A DNA stretch of 64,000 nt from Pseudomonas fluorescens (GTDB lineage: Bacteria; Pseudomonadota; Gammaproteobacteria; Pseudomonadales; Pseudomonadaceae): positions 3,100,001 to 3,164,000 of the forward strand of contig NZ_LT907842.1 of the NCBI RefSeq assembly GCF_900215245.1, read 5' to 3'. Under the pieces are notes generated by a model that was not told the origin of the DNA, did not search any database, and was given only the letters and a program-made list of their open reading frames with translations. A program made the position numbers and the translations under genes. Below, one piece after another: positions 56,479 through 64,000 of this stretch; positions within the stretch are counted from its first letter, which is position 1, and every line of letters starts with the position of its first letter.

Positions 56479-57351
56479 ATGCATTATGTCGCTTACCTGG
56501 ATGAGTTTGGCCACGTCGGTCAGTACGTCGCTCGGAACCACCCCAAGTACAAAACCAGCCCTGTATTTGGCCTCGGCGGCATGCTTATCCCTGCCCATGA
56601 AGTGCGCGAGTTCGCGATTTACTTCTACAAACTAAAGTGCCAACTGCTGTCCTACGACCTGGTGCACGACAACCCCGGCAATCTGCCGGCGTACTAGTGG
56701 GAAAAAAAGGGCTCGCAGCTGTACGCGCCCAGGAACGTTCAAAAGTACAAAGAGTTAAGACGCTCGACCTTCCGACTGCTAACCCATATCAAGGGTATCA
56801 AGGGGCATGTGTTCTACACCGGGGAACATAAGACCACCGACCCTGATGCGCATGACTCGACTGAGACGTTCAAGCGGCAGCTGTTGCAGTCCGTGCGCAA
56901 AATTGACCGTTTCTGCGCTAAGGAAGGCTCGACGTTTATCCTGGTGTTGGATGAGCAGAAAGCCGGCAACGAGTGGCGTGAGCGCAACGTTGAAGCCTGT
57001 ACGTTGGCCATGTTCGAAGATGCCTCCGAAAAATGCCGCACGATGATTGAGCCGCCGTTGCAGGGAGAAAGCTACCTGTTCCAGACTTTGCAGTGCGCAG
57101 ACTGGCTTTGTGGCTTAATCGGTCGCCTGACCGCGCTGAGCGTGGCACCGGATGAGTACCCAGATTGGCAGTTGTTCGACACCTACTTTGCGGAGCGGTT
57201 AAGCGTCGTGGCATTGCCGTGCAGCGGGTTGGAGCATCAGAAGACCGCAGACATTCCTGCTGAAGAAGCAGCTGAAGCCATGCCGGATGCAGAAGGTCCG
57301 CTGGTGGGGATGCAAAGTGATGTGGACGGTCCTCACTCCCCAGGGCAGTGA
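56479..57351 (+). pseudogene. DUF3800 protein interrupted by one in-frame TAG
   Basis: MHYVAYLDEFGHVG is the typical N-terminus of DUF3800 proteins (DE-x-G motif), which are common on mobile elements and suspected nucleases. After NLPAY a TAG (56695-56697) interrupts; the same frame goes on with WEKKGSQLYAPRNVQKY and includes the C-terminal conserved LQCADWLCGLIGRL. Total 290 codons. Apart from the single stop the gene looks intact. A Gln (CAG) at this place would need one base change. Confidence 0.75.
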
Positions 57352-57403
57352 TGGTGGGAAGAGAGCCAGGCCACGTCTGTGAATGGCGCTTAGGAGGCTT
57401 AGC

Positions 57404-58132
57404 GTGTACGAATTCTTCCCAATGGGCCTGTTCCTGTTAGGGCTGCTGGGCGGCCTACCGGTCAGCGCCGTGGTGGTTCGATTGCCTTATGCGGTGGAGC
57501 ACCAGTGGCTGCTCGATGCGTCGGAGACATTGGGCATTGCGCGAAACCCTGATGCCCCGGGCCAACTCGGTTTGGCATGGCGACCGGATCACTTCAGCTT
57601 GCGCGTGGGGCTTACCATGCTGGCCATGGGTCTGCTCGCGGGCTGGGTTGGGCTGCATTATGGGGTGGGCCCGGCCGCGCTCGCGGCCGTGGTCCTGGTG
57701 GCTGGGTTGTTGGCTTTGAGCCTGATTGACCTTGAACACCAGCTGCTGCCCGACGTGCTGGTGTTGCCGCTGCTATGGTTGGGATTGATCGTCAACAGCG
57801 TTGAGCTATTCACCTCGTTGACCAGTGCAGTATGGGGAGCCGTTGGAGGCTACCTGGTGCTGTGGCTTTTACGTGGCGTTAGTAAGCTGTTCAGCGATAC
57901 CGAGGGCATGGGGCAAGGCGATCTTAAGCTGTTGGCCATGCTCGGCGCCTGGGGGGGCTGGCAGATCCTGCCAGGCGTGCTGTTGATGTCGACCCTGGCC
58001 GCCACGGTGGTGTTTGGCGTGGGGATGGTGTCGGGCAAAATCAATCGAAAAAGCCCTCAACCCTTCGGCCCGTTCCTGGCCGGTGCGGGCTGGCTCGCGC
58101 TTATGTACACGCCGGATTGGACTGCAATCTAA
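57404..58132 (+). CDS. Prepilin peptidase (A24 family)
   Basis: A 242-residue inner-membrane aspartyl protease of the PilD/GspO type. The two catalytic Asp lie in LSLIDLEHQLLPD and GMGQGDLKLLAMLG. There is no N-terminal methylase domain with CxxC, so it is the short form. AGGAGG six bases before a GTG at 57404 decides the start (VYEFFPMGLF); the frame opens at 57383. ICEs of the pKLC102 type carry type IVB pili that need such an enzyme, but no other pilus gene is nearby here. It converges on the recombinase gene at 58146. Confidence 0.87.
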   Translation: MYEFFPMGLFLLGLLGGLPVSAVVVRLPYAVEHQWLLDASETLGIARNPDAPGQLGLAWRPDHFSLRVGLTMLAMGLLAGWVGLHYGVGPAALAAVVLVAGLLALSLIDLEHQLLPDVLVLPLLWLGLIVNSVELFTSLTSAVWGAVGGYLVLWLLRGVSKLFSDTEGMGQGDLKLLAMLGAWGGWQILPGVLLMSTLAATVVFGVGMVSGKINRKSPQPFGPFLAGAGWLALMYTPDWTAI

Positions 58133-58145
58133 CAGCCTGCGGCCA

Positions 58146-59123
58146 TCAGTATTTCACTTTGTAGGTTGGGGAGTCTTCCGGCCGCTGGAGGCGCCGATCA
58201 TAGAGGCGCGTCGTACTGATATTGGCATGGCCCAGCCAAACTTGGACCTTGGCGATATCGGCGTCATGCTCAAGTGCATTGGTCGCGGCTGTGGCCCGCA
58301 GACCGTGTACGCCTAACCCGTCAACGTCGATGCCCGCCGCCTGTGCCCAATGGGCCACGACCTTGTAGATGCCGTTACCCGTAACGGCCCCGCCGGCGGT
58401 GCGACCGCGGATCGAGCGAAACAGCGGGCCATTGCCAGGTTCGCGTTGAGTGTCGCGCTCCAGGTACTCATGAATGCGCTCGGCCGCGACCGGGTGCAGC
58501 GGCAGATAGCGGGTTTTACCGCCCTTCCCTCTCACCTGCAGGTGTTTGATACCGCGCCGGTCCTGTAGGTGACCCGTCATCAGCTGCGCTGCTTCTTCAC
58601 GGCGCAGACCGTGGTACAGCAGCACCGCCAAAATCGCGCGGTCCCGCAAGCCTTTGAGCGTAGACACACCGGGAGCATCGAGTAGCAATTTAGCCTGGTC
58701 ATCACCGAGTGCCGGCGTCTTGCCTTCGTTGGTTTCGATACTGGGCCGTTTGACGCCGTGCACCGGGTTGCCGCCGGCGACGGCGTTGTTCTCCAGAAGG
58801 TGATCGAACAGGCTGGCCAGCGCCGCCAGTTTGCGCCGGATGGTGGCCCCGGCCAGGCCCCGGGTTTCCAGCTGGGCGCGCCATGCCAGCACGTGCGCGC
58901 GGGTGACCGCGCGGAATTCATCGGCGCCGGTGAGGCCGACAAAGCTGCAGAAGTCTTCCAAGTCGTTTTGATAGGCGCGGCGGGTGCGGGGGTTGTCGAT
59001 ATTGGCGAACCATTCTACCGCTGCCGGCACACCGGCCAGCTGCTGGAATTCCACGGCGCTCAGCCGACGTTCGCCGGCCGGCAACAGCACGGCCGTGGAC
59101 TGGGGGGGAGTGAGGCTGGTCAT
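58146..59123 (-). CDS. Second tyrosine recombinase (XerC/D-like), catalytically complete
   Basis: A 325-residue recombinase with a SAM-like core-binding domain (about 30-115) and all active-site residues: Arg174 (YHGLRREE), Lys200 or Lys203, His273 and Arg276 (VHGLRATA), His299 (WLGHANIS) and Tyr308. It is unrelated in detail to the ICE integrase. Its ATG overlaps the stop of the GNAT-like gene upstream, so it is the last gene of a three-gene minus-strand unit. It may move a smaller element within the ICE or resolve multimers. Confidence 0.9.
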   Translation of the reverse strand: MTSLTPPQSTAVLLPAGERRLSAVEFQQLAGVPAAVEWFANIDNPRTRRAYQNDLEDFCSFVGLTGADEFRAVTRAHVLAWRAQLETRGLAGATIRRKLAALASLFDHLLENNAVAGGNPVHGVKRPSIETNEGKTPALGDDQAKLLLDAPGVSTLKGLRDRAILAVLLYHGLRREEAAQLMTGHLQDRRGIKHLQVRGKGGKTRYLPLHPVAAERIHEYLERDTQREPGNGPLFRSIRGRTAGGAVTGNGIYKVVAHWAQAAGIDVDGLGVHGLRATAATNALEHDADIAKVQVWLGHANISTTRLYDRRLQRPEDSPTYKVKY

Positions 59124-59674
59124 GGAATGCCCGGCCCCGCAGGTCGACCTGCCGCGTGTTCAGCGGCGACCCATTCCCAGTATTTACGGTGGGAGCGGTC
59201 GTTTACCGATTCCGGCACCAGGTGCTGCCAGCGTTGCTGTTCCAGGATTTTTCGCTCGTCGCCGCGCAGCTACTCACCGAGCACGGCGCCGGCCGCTGCG
59301 AATCGCCGGCGAGCCCGGTACCAGAAACCATCGGATGAGGTGCGTTGATCCAGCGGCACAATCGGCACTTGGTGCGTGCGCCACAGCTGCCACAGCACGG
59401 CCAGGCCGATGCCCTACCCCCGCTGCGCCCGTTCGATTTCGAGCATGTTGATGTACACGCGATCGCCCAGCGGACTGAGGCCGTAATCGACGTGGCCAAC
59501 CGGGTGGCCACCGACCTCGATGTTGTCCAGGTAGTCGGTACCGGGAAACACGAAACTGCCCCGGGGGGATTCGCTGCGCACATTCAGCAGTCGTACGTCG
59601 TTTGCGAGCGCATCCAGGCAGACGATTTGGCGGCGCTGGTAGAAATCGCGCATAGGTTCGAATGAGGCCATCAT
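59120..59674 (-). pseudogene. GNAT-like acetyltransferase with two in-frame TAG codons
   Basis: Read through, this is a 184-codon gene ending in the ATGA overlap with the recombinase. The core VYINMLEIERAQRG is followed by TAG (59414-59416) and GIGLAVLWQLW. With Gln at the stop the acetyl-CoA loop becomes R-G-Q-G-I-G, the standard GNAT motif RxxGxG. A second TAG (59270-59272) separates AAAGAVLGE from LRGDERKILEQQ. No other stop or frameshift occurs. The start MMASFEPMRDF lacks a clear ribosome-binding site. Confidence 0.75.
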
Positions 59675-59709
59675 TAGTTGCTGGCCGAGCTGGTGACTTC
59701 GTCGTTCAT

Positions 59710-60060
59710 TTAAGGGACCTCGACATTAATGTACTGATTCGTCGGAATGGTGTGACCTCCATAAAAGGCCACTTGCAGATACCACTTTTCTCCCGATGGA
59801 TTGGATTTTTCTGCTGCACCATGGGTCTGCCCGTAACCTTTGCGATACACCACTACGTCGTCAACCCGGACATCCTCCGCAAATTTGCGGATGACCGTGT
59901 AACAGTGCCCGTTGAGATCATCCATGTCGATTTTGAGGCGAAAGCCACACTTTCCACACCGCCAATCCTTTTTATAGGCGGGGGTGAGTTTTCTGCGTTC
60001 TACCTGACCACATTTGCAGGTGTAGTTCTGATCGTGGTTCTCGCCTAGGGTATAAGTCAT
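59710..60060 (-). CDS. Zinc-ribbon protein, unknown
   Basis: A 116-residue protein with Cys15-x-Cys17 (TCKCG) and Cys35-x2-Cys38 (RCGKCG), a likely zinc ribbon, and a C-terminal beta-rich part (WYLQVAFYGGHTIPTN). GGAAGGACGGAC precedes the ATG. It lies 35 bases upstream of the GNAT-like gene on the same strand and probably starts the operon with the second recombinase. The family is not recognised. Confidence 0.72.
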   Translation of the reverse strand: MTYTLGENHDQNYTCKCGQVERRKLTPAYKKDWRCGKCGFRLKIDMDDLNGHCYTVIRKFAEDVRVDDVVVYRKGYGQTHGAAEKSNPSGEKWYLQVAFYGGHTIPTNQYINVEVP

Positions 60061-60408
60061 GTCCGTCCTTCCTTGGTAATAAGTGGTGATAACGTATTTT
60101 ATCAGGACTTATGGGGTGTGCGAGCAATACGGCCGGTTTTGTCGATAAGTGACCATGTGGCGATCTTTATTCCCAATAAGGGCAAAGGCGGGCCGTACAG
60201 TATTATTGGTGCTTTAACGGCCGGCAGGGGCCATATCGATCAGCTAAGGTCGACCAGGTGAGTGTAGGTTGCGAAGGGTTGCCTCGGCCGGAGCTGGCCG
60301 TGGCAAAAAACAGGGGATGGGACAGGATGCTGCACGGGGTTAGGTACCGTGCATACATGAGGTGCCGTCATCGGCCGAGCTACTCGGTAGTGCAAATATG
60401 GAGCGGAG
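60061..60408. other. Gap between cargo and conjugation operon
   Basis: I see no convincing gene. A 62-residue plus-strand frame (60073-60261) starts at GTG without a good ribosome-binding site. The region probably contains the promoter for the zinc-ribbon operon and the cargo-backbone junction. Confidence 0.45.
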
Positions 60409-61044
60409 CTAGTTAACTTTCTGAATCAACAAGTCCATAGCTGACATCAACGTCACACCATCGACAGGACCTTCCAGTTTTAGAGACCTGCCGGTATTGT
60501 TGTCTCTAATCAGCACGGTGGGTGTCGCTGTGACCCCAGACTTATGGGCTTCTTCTGCCTGCCGACTAATGCTTAGAGAAATCTGTTTGTCATTTGCAGC
60601 ACAGGCCATCAGTACCTGGTGACTAACATCGTTGATGTCCAGCTGACCATTGAAGCCTAGCCCGTTGCTACGGGTTCGTTCAAAGACCTGGTCGACGGCT
60701 TGCCAGAAAGCCGGAGCGCCGCCTAACTCTCCCGCGCACTCAACCATTTTAGCTTCATAAATCGCGGTCGAGCCGTGGAAGTCCAGTGGAAAGTGATGCC
60801 ACTGGAGGTTCACGCTTTTCTGTTGCTGTACCCAGGCTTTCAGAGCCGGTGTATAGATCTTGCAGTACGGACATTCCAGGTCAGCAAATTCAGTCACCGT
60901 CCAGCGAGCATCGGCCGGGCCGAACAGCCAAGGGCCAGTGTGTTGCGGTACTTGTGCCTCGCTTTTAAGGAAGGCCAGGCTTGCTACCGATATGCTAGCC
61001 ACAATTAAGCCTGAAATTGCCCATCGCCTACTAACACGCCTCAT
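60409..61044 (-). CDS. DsbA/DsbG-like thiol-disulfide protein of the ICE
   Basis: A 211-residue periplasmic thioredoxin-fold protein with an N-terminal membrane or signal segment (about 8-26), the active site CPYC at 58-61 (FADLECPYC) and a cis-Pro loop VTATPTVLI. It likely forms disulfides in Cys-rich transfer proteins such as the TraU-like protein at 25945. The start overlaps the small gene upstream by four bases. In relatives the next backbone gene is the TIGR03757 gene; here 33 kb of cargo separates them. Confidence 0.87.
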   Translation of the reverse strand: MRRVSRRWAISGLIVASISVASLAFLKSEAQVPQHTGPWLFGPADARWTVTEFADLECPYCKIYTPALKAWVQQQKSVNLQWHHFPLDFHGSTAIYEAKMVECAGELGGAPAFWQAVDQVFERTRSNGLGFNGQLDINDVSHQVLMACAANDKQISLSISRQAEEAHKSGVTATPTVLIRDNNTGRSLKLEGPVDGVTLMSAMDLLIQKVN

Positions 61045-61340
61045 GTCTGAGGCTCGGCCGCGGATTTCGATGACAGAAGGGCTTGTTTGCGTAGTGCTTC
61101 GAGGAGGGCGTGTTCAGCGCTCTCGGGTTGTGGATGTTGGCGAAGCCAGTTGGCCAACACCGTTTGAAGCTGGGACTCGATGTCACGACGGTCTACTGCA
61201 CGTATCAAAACCTGTTGCAGTTCCTCTATAAGGACGGGGGCGCAAACCTCCAAAGTCTGCAAAGCATCCTCACCAGGCTGTTCAAGCAACTGGGTCAGAC
61301 TTTCAATCAGGTTTTGGGTCAAGGAATTCAGTGTTCTCAT
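61041..61340 (-). CDS. Small ICE protein, 99 residues, unknown
   Basis: A helical, soluble, Leu/Gln/Glu-rich protein starting MRTLNSLTQNLIESLTQLLE. It overlaps both neighbours by four bases, between the TraC-like ATPase and the Dsb-like protein, so it belongs to the transfer operon. No named domain is recognised. Confidence 0.78.
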   Translation of the reverse strand: MRTLNSLTQNLIESLTQLLEQPGEDALQTLEVCAPVLIEELQQVLIRAVDRRDIESQLQTVLANWLRQHPQPESAEHALLEALRKQALLSSKSAAEPQT

Positions 61341-64000
61341 ACGTGGCGCTCCAATGCCGTGACTTGCTCGGGAAATGTGATGATGTGAGGTTCGATACCG
61401 CGATAGCGGTCTAGCGTTGCGGCAACTTCAATGGCCGCGTCGAGCTCGTTGCAGCCAGTGGCCTGCATGATGTCGTAGCGTTGTTTCTTCTCTTCCGGTT
61501 CCGTCATTGCCAGCGCCAGGTACAAACTAGGTGGTACCACCCGGAACAACATTTCCATGCTTTTGGACAGCACTACACCCTCGGTAAACTTCCCGCTTTC
61601 CTTGCGTGCGGACAGCATCATCGATTTCTGAGCTGGGGTCAGTTCACGAAAGCGTGCGATCTTCTCCACCTCATCAGGCGGCATGTTCAAGCAGATCCAC
61701 CACTCGATCATATTGAGCAGGGCCGATGCCTCTGGTGGCACGTCGTCAACGTTTTGAGTAGCCATCCAAAACCAGGCTCCCAGCTTTCGCCACATTTTGG
61801 TGATCTTGACGGAGTAGGGTGACAGCAGTGGAACCTTCAACTGGATGTGGCCTTCGTCAGTGAAGAAGATCAGGGGGCGGCCTTTAAATTGATCCCGCTC
61901 GGCGATGTTGTTGACCGTGTTGAGCAGCGAAATGTAGGCGATGGCCATCTGTGCGCTGTAGCCTTCACGGGCATACGTGGCCAAGTCCACAATGGTGATG
62001 TCCGCTTCGGGCCATGGCGTACCTGGGCGGTTGAACATGTCGCCTTCAGTGCCCATGCAGAACATGGACAAGGCTTCCGCCATCTCCAGGAAGCGTGAGC
62101 TTCGAGCGGCCGGGATACCCGGTTCATGCCCCATCTCTCGCAGTGCCTCACGGATGTCTTCAGGGAGAACGATGCGTTGCTCCGCTACACATTTCTGTGC
62201 CGCATTGAGAATGCATTGGCGGATGGCGCTGCGATCAGCCCGAGTAAGGCGCGCATCTTCTTTATCCTCCCCGCCAGTGATCATCAGCCTGGCCGTAATT
62301 TCCATCTCTCCAAGGATGTCGCGCTGTTCGTCTTCGGTTTGACTTGCCAGGTGTTCGTCCGAGGCCTCGAGGTCATCAGCCTTGAGCGCTTTGACGTTTG
62401 CGGTTGGCTCAATGAGTTTTTCAGCATCGGCGAAGGGCGCTAAGCTAACCCCAGATCCAGGAGCGAGTCGGACACGGTTGACCGTTAATCCGAGCTTCTT
62501 GGCAAAGTCCCCCAGCAGGCCAAAACTGTTGCCGGCCTCAACGATGAAAAGTCTCGGCCGATAGATGGCCACGATCTGACTAAGGATATTCGTTGCGCTG
62601 GCCGACTTTCCTGAACCCGTAGGACCGAAGATGAACAGGTGCGCGTTCATCTGGCGGTCCAGCTTGTTCAGCGGATCGAAGGTGATCGGCGCTCCCCCAC
62701 GATTGAACAGCGTGATGCCTGGGTGCCCGGTTCCGGTAGACCGTCCCCAGACGGGAGCCAGGTTTGCAATGTGTTGAGCGAACATGAGTTGCGCGTACCA
62801 CTCCAGTGCTTTGCGCTCATTGGGATCAAAATTGCCGGGCAACCATCTGAGGTACGAGTTTAAGGGGGCGACCTCATCGCGGGGCTCCACAGGCTCCATG
62901 CCCGCTCCCAGCAAAGCACTGCTCAGTTGCAAACTGCGCTCCTGCAATTCCAAGTCGTCTTTCCCGCGTAGGTAAAACGCTACGCTACCCCGGTACAGCT
63001 TGTGCTTGCGGCCAAGCAACTGGCGGGCGACAGCAACGTCTTCACGTGTCAGGATCGACGCTTGGGTATCACCAACGGCCTTGCGTGAAAGCTGCTCCAG
63101 GTGGCCTTCAAGTATGTCCTGCGGAGTGATCACGAGGGTGATACAGAGAATGGTGTCCTCTGGCATTTTGTCGAACAGCGCGTTGAGCGCATCACCACCC
63201 TTGCGTGTTTCACCTGTCAGGTGTCCCGTCTTGGGCGCTTCCCGCAGACGATCGAGCATCACTACGCGGTGGGGCAGGCCGTCGAAGTACCACAAGCCTT
63301 TCTCTGTGTCCGACAGCGGTTCGCGGTAACACAGGTTTTGAGAAAAGTCTGTCCCACTGGCTAGCGGTAACTCGCCTTCCTCCGTTACCGGCACTTGCTT
63401 GCAAACCAACTCATAAAAACGACGGATATCAGCGTCTGCAGGGCCGAGATGGTCAGGCCGTGGATTGAACCAGTGAATCAGCCAATGGCGAATGGCGTGG
63501 CCATCCATGCGATGGGTTTTAATGCCGGCGTTCGCCAACCCACCTACCAAGCGATCACAGATGATTTTTAAGTAGGGGGCGGGTGCTTGGCCGCGCACGT
63601 CTGCTTGGGCACCCTGAGTGCGTCGGTAGACGACAATGCGGACGCGGCGTTGCTGGCCCCTCCAAGGCAGTTGGCTGACCTTAGTGTCTTCAAACAGCCC
63701 GCCTGGCTTGGAAATAGCCTCCAGGTGCTGCTTGATCAGCTTCAAGTAAAGCTCGGTGAAATCACTGCCCTGTGCCCGGGGTTGGATGTAGTCGTGCAAC
63801 TGCTGCAGGTAGTTGTCCCAACTGGTTTCGTCCTGAGCGTACAACTGCACGACCCACGGAGAAGTTTCCAACTCATCGAAAGAGTCTTGCAGGGCGTTTT
63901 CCAAGGCATCCCGGGCTTTGCGCAACCAGTCGGGATCTCGACCTTCGGTACCGATCGGTGTCAGTTCGAAGAACGCGGCACGAGACACGCCGTCTTCCAA
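61337..64000 (-). CDS. TraC-like conjugative transfer ATPase, TIGR03744 (PFL_4706) family, 5' end outside window
   Basis: The visible 887 residues are the C-terminal part of a VirB4/TraC-type ATPase that powers assembly of the mating apparatus at the inner membrane. Walker A is FGPTGSGKSA near visible residue 460, and Walker B is LIFFTDEGH near 710. The end RYRGIEPHIITFPEQVTALE fits the family. The start lies beyond the right edge. It is followed by overlapping small and Dsb-like genes. Confidence 0.92.
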   Translation of the reverse strand: MEDGVSRAAFFELTPIGTEGRDPDWLRKARDALENALQDSFDELETSPWVVQLYAQDETSWDNYLQQLHDYIQPRAQGSDFTELYLKLIKQHLEAISKPGGLFEDTKVSQLPWRGQQRRVRIVVYRRTQGAQADVRGQAPAPYLKIICDRLVGGLANAGIKTHRMDGHAIRHWLIHWFNPRPDHLGPADADIRRFYELVCKQVPVTEEGELPLASGTDFSQNLCYREPLSDTEKGLWYFDGLPHRVVMLDRLREAPKTGHLTGETRKGGDALNALFDKMPEDTILCITLVITPQDILEGHLEQLSRKAVGDTQASILTREDVAVARQLLGRKHKLYRGSVAFYLRGKDDLELQERSLQLSSALLGAGMEPVEPRDEVAPLNSYLRWLPGNFDPNERKALEWYAQLMFAQHIANLAPVWGRSTGTGHPGITLFNRGGAPITFDPLNKLDRQMNAHLFIFGPTGSGKSASATNILSQIVAIYRPRLFIVEAGNSFGLLGDFAKKLGLTVNRVRLAPGSGVSLAPFADAEKLIEPTANVKALKADDLEASDEHLASQTEDEQRDILGEMEITARLMITGGEDKEDARLTRADRSAIRQCILNAAQKCVAEQRIVLPEDIREALREMGHEPGIPAARSSRFLEMAEALSMFCMGTEGDMFNRPGTPWPEADITIVDLATYAREGYSAQMAIAYISLLNTVNNIAERDQFKGRPLIFFTDEGHIQLKVPLLSPYSVKITKMWRKLGAWFWMATQNVDDVPPEASALLNMIEWWICLNMPPDEVEKIARFRELTPAQKSMMLSARKESGKFTEGVVLSKSMEMLFRVVPPSLYLALAMTEPEEKKQRYDIMQATGCNELDAAIEVAATLDRYRGIEPHIITFPEQVTALERHV

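Larger units (their letters stand above)
18533..64000. mobile_element. Integrative and conjugative element (pKLC102/PAPI-1/PFGI-1 type), one end, continues past window
   Basis: The region joins a tRNA cluster to an integrase (18702), MobH relaxase (20018), and a type G conjugation module on the minus strand: DUF3742, TraG-N, TIGR03755, TIGR03756, TIGR03757, a Dsb-like protein and a TraC-like ATPase. Integrase directly followed by traI at one end is the layout of pKLC102 and PAPI-1. The other end, where parA/soj is expected, is outside the window. The left boundary is either the 3' end of tRNA-Pro copy 2 or that of tRNA-Lys at 18267; the start given here is the first option. Confidence 0.85.

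Noticed and set aside
60073-60261. 62-residue plus-strand frame in the cargo-backbone gap
   Set aside because: GTG start without a ribosome-binding site and no domain; probably chance.
1-64000. CRISPR arrays
   Set aside because: No regularly spaced short direct repeats were seen; repeated sequence in the window is explained by the IS5 copies, the tRNA-Pro pair and the autotransporter passenger repeats.

Overview
The window reads as a chromosomal segment of a fluorescent-group Pseudomonas. Bases 1-17720 carry the order murJ-ribF-ileS-lspA-fkpB-ispH-(fimT, pilVWXE)-thiO-PP0621-bamD-rluD-pgeF-clpB, which is characteristic of Pseudomonas. It has high GC, tight ATGA overlaps and a REP-type inverted repeat. 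This part is ordinary housekeeping: lipid II flipping, FAD synthesis, isoleucyl-tRNA synthetase, lipoprotein signal peptidase, isoprenoid synthesis, minor type IV pilins, outer-membrane assembly, ribosome modification, and the ClpB chaperone behind a near-perfect heat-shock promoter.

After clpB comes a tRNA cluster (Asn-GTT, Pro-TGG, Lys-TTT, then a second identical Pro-TGG). From there to the right edge lies one end of an integrative and conjugative element (ICE) of the pKLC102/PAPI-1/PFGI-1 type. Its backbone is on the minus strand: a tyrosine integrase overlapping a MobH relaxase (traI), a DUF3742 protein, a TraG-N membrane protein, a small membrane protein, and TIGR03755, TIGR03756 (TraU-like) and TIGR03757 proteins. 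After a long interruption the backbone resumes with a DsbA/DsbG-like thioredoxin protein, a small protein and a TraC-like conjugation ATPase that runs off the right edge.

The interruption (about 27.3-60.4 kb) is a cargo region full of mobile debris. It holds a catalytically degenerate recombinase, an Abi-like fragment, nested IS5/IS3 remnants, a DUF1835-type protein and an intact IS3-family element. A large adhesion module follows: an autotransporter gene broken by one amber codon, a chaperone-usher fimbrial operon, and, between the second and third of three almost identical IS5-family copies, a Roc/Bvg-like signalling set. That set comprises a LuxR-type response regulator, a hybrid kinase with HPt, an EAL phosphodiesterase with a degenerate receiver, and a stand-alone pseudo-receiver. 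DUF4398 and OmpA envelope genes (the latter broken by an ochre codon) and a catalase come next. The right part of the cargo has a truncated TniQ/TnsD-like gene, a MarR regulator, group II intron and IS66 scars, a DUF3800 gene with an amber codon, a prepilin peptidase, and an operon of a zinc-ribbon protein, a GNAT-like gene with two amber codons and a second, catalytically complete tyrosine recombinase.

The most noteworthy patterns are the linked fimbria plus phosphorelay plus c-di-GMP cargo inside a conjugation operon; the recurrence of isolated in-frame TAG/TAA codons, several at positions compatible with Gln, in otherwise intact cargo genes; and the mismatched target duplications of the IS5 copies, which suggest IS-mediated assembly of the cargo.
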